The notes below the pieces were generated by a model. It saw only the letters and a program-made list of their open reading frames with translations, was not told the DNA's origin and searched no databases. From the NCBI GenBank assembly GCA_022843645.1, contig JALHNF010000038.1:1-6184 (forward strand): 6,184 nucleotides of DNA. Reading direction: 5' to 3'. Position 1 is the stretch's first letter. The number at the start of each line of letters is the position of its first letter. The position numbers and the translations under genes are program-made. Shown one piece after another: positions 1-4,972 of the stretch. This DNA comes from Minisyncoccota bacterium. Its GTDB lineage: Bacteria > Patescibacteriota > Minisyncoccia > Phycocordibacterales > UBA5272.

Positions 1-217
1 AAGAGGTACCAAGTTCGTCAGCAATTATTTTCGCTGTCTCCTGAGCACGAATGATCGGGGAGGTGATAACTTTTGTAATTCCTTTTGCACGTAAATCAGC
101 AAGAACGTTTTTTACTTGCCCTTTTCCTTTCTCAGTAAGAGAGTTCGTGACATCATTACCATTATCAAGAACATTTTTTGTATTTGATACCGACTCACCG
201 TGACGAATAGCAAAATA
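1..217 (-). other. Histidine phosphatase (phosphoglycerate-mutase-like, branch 1) domain inserted in IleRS, N-terminal part
   Basis: Residues 504-575 of the IleRS reading frame read as the start of a histidine-phosphatase domain. They include YFAIRHGES (504-512) with the catalytic RHG at 508-510, the segment NSLTEKGKGQ typical of the 'LTxxGxxQ' element that follows, and SPIIRAQETAKII (556-568) carrying the conserved second Arg, R560. R508, H509 and R560 belong to the phosphate pocket of the family. The remaining acid and the second His would be encoded left of the window. I checked the junction codon by codon: there is no stop and no frameshift between the synthetase motif ending at W477 and the RHG. 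The linker is WKSSDGDVKVIGSFKEL followed by a short Lys/Pro-rich stretch. Family assignment is from motifs; substrate and activity are unknown. Confidence 0.9.
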
Positions 218-1726
218 CGTATTCTTTGCCTTTGGCAAATGTTCACGCAGTTCTTTAAAACTTCCAATCACTTTCACATCTCCATCGGATGATTTCCACA
301 CAGGAATAGGTGCACCCCAGTAGCGTGAGCGAGACACTGCCCACTCATGCGCATTTTCAAGCCACTTTCCAAAACGCCCTTCTTTGATGTGCTCCGGCAC
401 CCAATTGACTGTTTTGTTCGCTTCAACAAGCTTGTCTTTTATTTTTGGAACATCTACAAACCATGAGGATGTTGCGTAGTTGAGAAGCGGAGTATCGCAG
501 CGCCAGCAATGCGGGTATGAGTGCACAAGCTTTTCTTTTGCAAAAAGTTTTCCATTGTGTGCAAGGTATTTCACAATCTCAATGTCTGTTGACTGCGTGT
601 CCCCCGCTTTCTTTACATACATCTCAGGGAAATCTGTGACTTCTTTTGTGAACTGCCCGCTCATCGAGACATGTTTAATGACGGGAATATTTTTTACCTT
701 CGCAAGACTCATGTCGTCTGTTCCAAATGCGGGCGCGATATGTACAATCCCTGTTCCTGTATCCAGTGTTACGAACTCTCCTGCCCAGACTTTGTATATG
801 TTTTCTTTGTTATCGAGTGCCACATCTGCATAATATGAAAATACTGGTTTATATGAAGTGCCAACAAGATTTTCACCAGATACAGTTTTTACAACTTCAT
901 GCACTTTGTCTTTAAAGATGTGCGTAACTCTTTCTTGTGCAACAATGTATGTTTGATGTTCAAAAAGAACGTACGCATACGAAGCACCTTTATTAAGTGC
1001 GAGCGCTGTATTTCCAGGAAGCGTCCACGGCGTTGTGGTCCATGCAAGCAAATATGTTCCAGGTTCATCAACAAGCTCGAACTTTGCCGTGACAGAAATA
1101 TCGGTCACGTCTTTGTATCCTTGAGCTACCTCGCTTTGCGCAAGCGTTGTCTCACACCGTGGGCACACATGCATTATTTTATGACCTTCATATGCCAACT
1201 TCTTTTCATATAACTGCTTCCACGACCACCAAATACTTTCTGTATATGACGCGTCCATCGTTTTGTAGGCATGTTCCATGTCCACCCATCGCCCAACGCG
1301 TGGCACAATTTTTTTCCAGTCTTTCTCATATCGAAGCACCGAGTCAAAACACGCTTGATTAAACTTATCCAAACCATAATCTTCAATCTCCTTCTTGTGA
1401 TTAAGATTCAATTCTTTTTCGATAAGGTTTTCAATTGGAAGACCATGGCAATCCCATCCCCAAACCCGGCGCACATACTCACCTTTCATGGTACGGTAGC
1501 GAGGGATTACATCTTTCATTGTTCCGGCCAAAATATGACCATGATGCGGTACACCTGTTGCAAATGGTGGGCCATCGTAAAAGGTAAAGTTTTGTTTCGC
1601 AGCTTCTCCCGCAGGCTTTTCAAGACTTTTTTCAAAAATCTTATTTTCTTGCCAAAAAGCGAGTACATCGAGCTCTTTTTGCGCTATCGACTTTTTTGGT
1701 GCACCTGAGCTAGGATTTTGACTCAT
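1..1726 (-). CDS. ileS: Isoleucyl-tRNA synthetase, N-terminal 575 residues, with inserted histidine-phosphatase domain (partial, runs off left edge)
   Basis: Charges tRNA-Ile with isoleucine and edits misactivated valine, in the cytoplasm. The frame is open from ATG 1726 to the window edge, with the last full codon at 2-4. Seen: HIGH-type motif HHGH at residues 61-64 inside GVPHHGHILAGT; GWDCHGLPIE at 90-99; CPRC at 188-191 and CWRC at 407-410, matching the first zinc site of type 2 IleRS; editing-domain motifs WTTTPWTLPGN (229-239) and GTGIVHIAPAFGTDD (324-338); SRSRYWGAPIPVW (465-477). These fit the eukaryote-like/type 2 IleRS (T. thermophilus type, often mupirocin-tolerant; tolerance here is inference). 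From residue 504 the frame enters a histidine-phosphatase domain, listed separately. The KMSKS motif, the anticodon-binding domain and the DxWFxSG segment must lie beyond the edge. The start is supported by TGAGGATT just before ATG, though the spacing is short, and by an in-frame TAG upstream. The gap to the preceding small ORF is 36 nt with no terminator, so it is probably co-transcribed with argS. Confidence 0.95.
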   Translation of the reverse strand, partial: MSQNPSSGAPKKSIAQKELDVLAFWQENKIFEKSLEKPAGEAAKQNFTFYDGPPFATGVPHHGHILAGTMKDVIPRYRTMKGEYVRRVWGWDCHGLPIENLIEKELNLNHKKEIEDYGLDKFNQACFDSVLRYEKDWKKIVPRVGRWVDMEHAYKTMDASYTESIWWSWKQLYEKKLAYEGHKIMHVCPRCETTLAQSEVAQGYKDVTDISVTAKFELVDEPGTYLLAWTTTPWTLPGNTALALNKGASYAYVLFEHQTYIVAQERVTHIFKDKVHEVVKTVSGENLVGTSYKPVFSYYADVALDNKENIYKVWAGEFVTLDTGTGIVHIAPAFGTDDMSLAKVKNIPVIKHVSMSGQFTKEVTDFPEMYVKKAGDTQSTDIEIVKYLAHNGKLFAKEKLVHSYPHCWRCDTPLLNYATSSWFVDVPKIKDKLVEANKTVNWVPEHIKEGRFGKWLENAHEWAVSRSRYWGAPIPVWKSSDGDVKVIGSFKELREHLPKAKNTYFAIRHGESVSNTKNVLDNGNDVTNSLTEKGKGQVKNVLADLRAKGITKVITSPIIRAQETAKIIADELGTS

Positions 1727-1762
1727 AATCCTCAGTGTAACATAGCGAATATAAGTAAAAAA
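1727..1762 (-). promoter_or_regulatory. Gap upstream of ileS with Shine-Dalgarno-like GAGG and possible -10 box
   Basis: Between the stop of the 93-aa ORF and the ileS ATG lies a 36-nt AT-rich gap. GAGG at 1730-1733 precedes the ATG by three bases, which is a short spacing. TATATT, further upstream in the same gap, resembles a -10 box, but no convincing -35 was found. Read-through from argS is the simpler explanation for ileS expression. Confidence 0.35.
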
Positions 1763-2044
1763 CTAGAGCATTTTTAAAAGTTCTACTTTAAGCTTTGTAC
1801 GAAAGTCACTCTGAGACTCCGGATACTCTTGCAGCAAAAAAGCATTCGTAATTCTGTTTTTATCAGCAGACGACAGAGAGTCAAAGTCTTTGTAACTCTT
1901 TGTGAGATATTCTTGAAATACTCTAAAAGTTAGCTGCATGAATCTATCATGTTTCTCATGCACTCGGTCGATGCGCTCATTTGTGAAGTCGATGCGCTCG
2001 TTGTCTTTTTCTGTAGTATCTGGCGATGGAAAAGATTCTTTCAT
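1763..2044 (-). CDS. Hypothetical 93-residue charged protein between argS and ileS
   Basis: I do not recognise this protein. It begins 2 nt after the argS stop, so translation is likely coupled to argS; GAGAG in the last argS codons is a possible ribosome site. It has no signal peptide, membrane segment or cysteine. Residues 15-35 form three consecutive heptads: NERIDFT, then NERIDRV, then HEKHDRF. This suggests a short helical or coiled-coil segment. The rest is rich in Lys, Asp, Ser and Leu and looks helical, with RITNAFLLQEYPESQSDFRTK near the centre-to-end. The tight fit between two synthetase genes on the same strand supports a real gene. A function linked to translation would be guesswork from neighbourhood only. 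It ends with TAG, 36 nt before ileS. Confidence 0.7.
   Translation of the reverse strand: MKESFPSPDTTEKDNERIDFTNERIDRVHEKHDRFMQLTFRVFQEYLTKSYKDFDSLSSADKNRITNAFLLQEYPESQSDFRTKLKVELLKML
1967..1999. repeat. Short tandem-like repeat (12-bp identical units, 21-bp period) inside the small ORF
   Basis: The 12-base unit GTCGATGCGCTC (plus strand) occurs at 1967-1978 and again at 1988-1999. The period of 21 bases encodes the two NERID heptads of the 93-aa protein. This looks like an intragenic heptad duplication and not a mobile or regulatory repeat. Confidence 0.7.
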
Positions 2045-2046
2045 AT

Positions 2047-3756
2047 TTACATTCTCTCTGGTGTTTGAATTCCTAAAAGCTCCAATCCTCGCTTGAGTAC
2101 CGTGCCAACCGCACTTGCAATAGCGAGTCGATGTGCCGACACTTCCTTATTATCTTCATCAACGACTTTTTCATGTGCATACCATGTATTAAAAGCCTGA
2201 GCCAGCTCGAGTAAGTAATGCGCGATGTGATGCGGAGCATATTCTTCTCCCGCATGTAAGGCAACTTCTTCAAACCGATATACAATTCTCTCCACATCGC
2301 TTGTAACATACTCCTCCGCAATGAGAGGGAAAATGCCGAGTGCTGCACCTTTTTCAAGAAGCGCTCGAGTACGCACATAGGTGTATTGGATATACGGTCC
2401 TGAATCTCCATCAAACGAAAGTGCGACTTCCGGATCAAAATTTACCGGCTTCCCTGGCGCAACTTTCAGGATAGAAAACTTAAGTGCTGCAATAGCCACC
2501 ATGTCAGCAAATGCATCTGTATCCATTCCCATACTTCGCTCGGTAAATTTTTCTTTTGCAGCATCTTTGATTGCGTCTAGGACTTCAGCCGCAGTAGGCA
2601 CTCCGCCCAAACGTGATGACATTTTTGCGCCTTTGAACGTCATACGCCCATGCGTGAGGTGTACTGTTTTTTCTTGCCAATCTTTGTTAATTTCTCCTGC
2701 AGCAGTTCCAACAACTTTAAAATATGGACCTTGCTCATAGTCTGTAACAAAAATAGAAATGTCTGGGTTATATCGTGTGAACTTGAGCGAAAGTAGCCCG
2801 AGATCTTTCGCCTCGTATGTTGGATTACCGTCTTCGTTTATAAAAACTCTTATATGTAGATCTTTCTTTTCTCCGTCATAAATTACAGCACCCTTACTTT
2901 TTGTAAATATATTGGGAATATTTTCTTCAACGAGTTGCTTGCCAATAGGACCTGTTTCTGATTCAAAAATAAAACTATCAAAAGATGACCCGAGTCGTGA
3001 AGTAATATCTTTAAAATAAAACAAGCTAATTTCAGAACCAAGTGTATATGCATCAAGTGCAGGTCCTGCTTCTTTTTTATATAACTTCTGTACGATCGCT
3101 CGGACACGAGGTTCAACACGCCCATCTTCGTCTTCTTCAAAAATATTCGTCCCTCGTACATAGCATTCACCAAGATATGTGAGTTTTTTTTGTAATGTTG
3201 GCAATAGTTTAAAGGTCTCGACTCCATCCTCAAGCATTACATACACAGCTTTCGCAATACCAAGCGAAACATCCGAAGGATATGACATTACGATTGTCTC
3301 TCCTCCAGTATTTTTAACAATCCTTGTCATTGCCTCACCAATCGCATTATTCATCAAGTGCCCAATGTGAAATGGCTTAAAAAGATTTGGTGATGAGTGC
3401 TCAACTAGAATCTTTTTTCCAAAGTGAAGATTATTTTGCCCATATTTTTCACCGCTTTCCAAAACACGAGAGAGCTCTTTTGAAAGTGTCTTTTGCGCGA
3501 GAGAAATGTTTATAAAGCCTGGCCCCGCAACAGAAACGTCTTTGATTATCTCATCACTCATCTCACGGATCTTTTTTGCAATAGTCTCGGCTAGGTCTTT
3601 TGGATTCTGCTTTAGATCTTTTGCAGCAGAAAGTGCAACAGAGGTAGCAAAGTCGCCGTGCTTCAACTCCTCTGGATGCTCTAAAACAACATTACGAGTA
3701 ATGCCGAGTTCAGCACAAATGGTCTGTATCTTTTTCTGTAGATCTTCTTTAATCAC
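2047..3756 (-). CDS. argS: Arginyl-tRNA synthetase
   Basis: Class I synthetase that attaches arginine to tRNA-Arg in the cytoplasm; the family needs tRNA for amino-acid activation. It is 569 residues, a normal length. Domains in order: N-terminal Add-1 domain (about 1-100, with HGDFAT at 33-38); Rossmann catalytic domain starting at VEHSSPN, with HIGH at 130-133; KMSKS-type loop written KMSSR at 378-382; then the DALR anticodon-binding helical bundle from about residue 450, opened by GPYIQYTYVRTR and ending in GLELLGIQTPERM, a typical ArgRS C-terminus. The start is GTG: an in-frame TAG lies four codons upstream and no other good start exists nearby. The purine-rich AAAGG directly abuts the GTG, which is too close for a normal Shine-Dalgarno, so coupling to dut (12-nt gap) probably helps initiation. 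The stop lies 2 nt before the next ORF. Confidence 0.97.
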   Translation of the reverse strand: MIKEDLQKKIQTICAELGITRNVVLEHPEELKHGDFATSVALSAAKDLKQNPKDLAETIAKKIREMSDEIIKDVSVAGPGFINISLAQKTLSKELSRVLESGEKYGQNNLHFGKKILVEHSSPNLFKPFHIGHLMNNAIGEAMTRIVKNTGGETIVMSYPSDVSLGIAKAVYVMLEDGVETFKLLPTLQKKLTYLGECYVRGTNIFEEDEDGRVEPRVRAIVQKLYKKEAGPALDAYTLGSEISLFYFKDITSRLGSSFDSFIFESETGPIGKQLVEENIPNIFTKSKGAVIYDGEKKDLHIRVFINEDGNPTYEAKDLGLLSLKFTRYNPDISIFVTDYEQGPYFKVVGTAAGEINKDWQEKTVHLTHGRMTFKGAKMSSRLGGVPTAAEVLDAIKDAAKEKFTERSMGMDTDAFADMVAIAALKFSILKVAPGKPVNFDPEVALSFDGDSGPYIQYTYVRTRALLEKGAALGIFPLIAEEYVTSDVERIVYRFEEVALHAGEEYAPHHIAHYLLELAQAFNTWYAHEKVVDEDNKEVSAHRLAIASAVGTVLKRGLELLGIQTPERM

Positions 3757-3768
3757 CCTTTGATACTA

Positions 3769-4194
3769 TCATTTTGCGCCCGTGCTTCCAAAGGCACCTG
3801 TTCCTCTATCGGCTTCACTAAGTTCTGTAACTTCAACAATCTCAGGATGTTCAACTTTTTGTATAAGCATCTGGGCTACTTTGTCTCCCGTTTCAAATAC
3901 GATGGGTTCAGTGCCAAGGTTCACCACCCCGATCATTACTTCGCCCCGATAGCCGGCATCGATCACCCCACCTAAAACCTTTAGTCCTTTTTTATGTGAA
4001 AGCCCGCTTTTGTCCCATATAAGTCCGACATATCCGCCTGGAATCTGTACTGCAATTCCTGTGGCTACTTGCATACGCACCATCGGAAGAATAGTAACAG
4101 CCTCTAGAGAATACAGGTCCATCCCCGCATCAGTAGCGTGGGCAAATGTCGGAACTTTTGCATCTTGATGCAGTTTTTTGATGTGTAGATTCAT
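3769..4194 (-). CDS. dut: dUTP diphosphatase (dUTPase)
   Basis: Hydrolyses dUTP to dUMP and pyrophosphate, keeping uracil out of DNA and feeding dTMP synthesis; the family is a homotrimer. All five motifs are visible in 141 residues: AGMDLYS (23-29); DKSGLSHKKG (61-70), the usual PRSGLxxKxG with Lys for Arg; GGVIDAGYRGEV (75-86) with the likely catalytic D79 and stacking Y82; GDKVAQMLI (103-111); and the P-loop-like RGTGAFGSTG (130-139), with Ala where the second Gly is usual. I chose ATG 4194 because the protein then starts MNLHIKKL, the common dUTPase beginning. An in-frame TTG at 4209 would add five residues, but it overlaps the likely -10 box. No Shine-Dalgarno is seen, and the transcript may be leaderless. 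It lies just downstream of a terminator and 12 nt upstream of argS. Confidence 0.95.
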   Translation of the reverse strand: MNLHIKKLHQDAKVPTFAHATDAGMDLYSLEAVTILPMVRMQVATGIAVQIPGGYVGLIWDKSGLSHKKGLKVLGGVIDAGYRGEVMIGVVNLGTEPIVFETGDKVAQMLIQKVEHPEIVEVTELSEADRGTGAFGSTGAK

Positions 4195-4206
4195 GTGTAC
4201 AGTATA
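4195..4206 (-). promoter_or_regulatory. Likely -10 promoter element for dut, leaderless arrangement
   Basis: TATACT occupies 4201-4206, matching TATAAT at five of six bases, and is followed by six bases (GTACAC) and then ATG. Transcription starting about 7 nt after the -10 box would begin at or next to the ATG. No -35 consensus was found; that position falls inside the terminator hairpin. There is no purine-rich ribosome site. The same geometry is found before glyA. Confidence 0.55.
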
Positions 4207-4207
4207 C

Positions 4208-4242
4208 AAAATAAAACACCCGCGATCGAATTCGATCGCGGG
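4208..4242 (-). terminator. Intrinsic terminator after tmk
   Basis: Positions 4219-4242 are a perfect 24-base palindrome, GC-rich at both ends. As RNA it folds into a 10-bp stem (starting CCCGCGATCG) with an AATT loop. Reading leftward it is followed by TGTTTTATTTTG, a U-rich tract, as in rho-independent terminators. It sits 8 nt beyond the tmk stop. Reading rightward the T tract is poorer, and no gene points that way, so it serves the minus strand. Confidence 0.88.
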
Positions 4243-4250
4243 CTACGTTT

Positions 4251-4930
4251 TCACTTTTGCGGAAGACGTTTTTGCACCTGATACAGTAGAGCATCAAAAA
4301 TGACTTCCGGAGAGAGTTCTTCGCCTCCTCGTACTCCGTCGATGAGAGTCCACCCGCATTCGAGAGCATAGAAAAGCCCGGATCGATGAGACTGACGCAT
4401 GTAGTTTTCATCAACCTCGACAACATCAGCTTTTTCACCCCGCTGTTCCGCTCGCTTTTTTGCCCGTGCCATCGAAATCTCAAACGGGAGCGAGAGGAAG
4501 ACTGTCATGTCGGGCCGTGGGAATCCGCTCTGATACTCAGTTCGATCAATGAACTGAAGAAACCTGCGACGGTCTTCGTCGGTCTTAAACTTACCTCCTT
4601 GATGAACCAAATTGGAAGCAACGGCGCGATCATAAATGATCACGTCGTTTTCCTGAGCAAGTTGATTGAGCCAAGGGACGGACTCTAAACGATCCGCTGC
4701 GTAAATGAGAGATGCTGCTTCAGGGGATAGATGCACAAAATCGTAAGAAGGAGCCCTGTCTGATTTCAGAACCTCAAACAAAAGTTTCCCTCCACAGGTT
4801 TCTGTATAACGTGGAAAAGAAACTCGAGCAACCTTGTACCCCCCCGCTCAAGAGCCTGAACCAGCAAGTTTGTTTGTGTGCCTTTGCCCGACCCGTCTGA
4901 CCCTTCGATTGCAATCTGGAACGCTTTCAC
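4251..4930 (-). CDS. tmk: Thymidylate kinase, split by an apparent -1 frameshift
   Basis: Phosphorylates dTMP to dTDP with ATP. Frame 1 starts at GTG 4930 (GGAG six bases upstream) and encodes MKAFQIAIEGSDGSGKGTQ, with the P-loop at residues 10-18, but it ends at TGA 4766-4768 after 54 residues. The homologous continuation is in the -1 frame: GYKVARVSFPRYTETCGGK, then LSPEAASLIYAADR, then DRAVASNLVHQGGK (DRA where DRY or DRH is usual), then the lid/adenine region with KRAEQRGEKADVVEVD, ending at TGA 4251-4253. The second frame is closed upstream by TGA 4848-4850, so the shift must lie between about 4766 and 4847. The run of seven G at 4839-4845 is the obvious place. A -1 shift there, or one extra G, gives a normal 226-residue TMK reading LERGGYKV. 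This could be a sequencing or assembly error, slippage, or a real mutation. An internal TTG at 4781 would give a 176-residue protein without the P-loop and is not a plausible start. Confidence 0.85.
4839..4845 (-). other. Seven-G homopolymer, probable frameshift site in tmk
   Basis: On the coding strand the frame-1 codons are GAG CGG GGG GGT ACA. The conserved protein continues as GGG TAC AAG in the -1 frame. The all-G stretch fits the X XXY YYZ slippery heptamer form and is also a classic site for polymerase slippage and for read errors. Confidence 0.75.
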
Positions 4931-4940
4931 AACTTTCTCC
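4931..4940 (-). promoter_or_regulatory. Ribosome binding site supporting the GTG start of tmk
   Basis: GGAG at 4937-4940 lies six bases before GTG 4930. It decides the start, because the next upstream in-frame ATG (4957) is separated from the P-loop frame by a TAA stop. Confidence 0.6.
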
Positions 4941-4942
4941 AG

Positions 4943-4957
4943 TTAATGAGCCTGCAT
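4943..4957 (-). other. Four-codon leader ORF (MQAH stop) ahead of tmk
   Basis: ATG CAG GCT CAT TAA lies in the glyA-tmk gap, in the same frame as tmk, and ends 12 nt before the tmk GTG. It is preceded by AGGAGGTGAT (4965-4974), a full-length match to the usual 16S anti-Shine-Dalgarno complement, which overlaps the glyA stop codon. It could be a translated minigene feeding re-initiation at tmk, or chance. An alternative is that the TAA is a mutation in an older, longer tmk start. Confidence 0.35.
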
Positions 4958-4972
4958 AATTCTTATCACCTC

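Noticed and set aside
480..833. Plus-strand 117-residue open frame opposite ileS
   Set aside because: It lies wholly antisense to strongly conserved IleRS editing and zinc motifs and has no recognisable protein features.
1174..1386. Minus-strand 70-residue frame within ileS, possible sign of a frameshift
   Set aside because: The main IleRS frame is continuous across this region; conserved residues on both sides fall at whole-codon distances from ATG 1726.
1271..1708. Plus-strand 145-residue open frame opposite the ileS 5' end
   Set aside because: It is antisense to the HHGH and GWDCHGLPIE motifs; its sequence looks like random, hydrophobic shadow translation.
2381..2740. Plus-strand open frame opposite argS
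   Set aside because: Antisense to the conserved KMSSR and GPYIQYTYVR motifs of argS; no independent support.
4195..4209. TTG 4209 as the dut start, adding five residues
   Set aside because: It overlaps the TATACT box, lacks a ribosome site, and the added residues are not part of the usual dUTPase N-terminus.
4251..4781. A complete 176-residue TMK starting at TTG 4781
   Set aside because: It lacks the P-loop; the missing N-terminus is present immediately upstream in the other frame, so this is a truncated view of a frameshifted gene.
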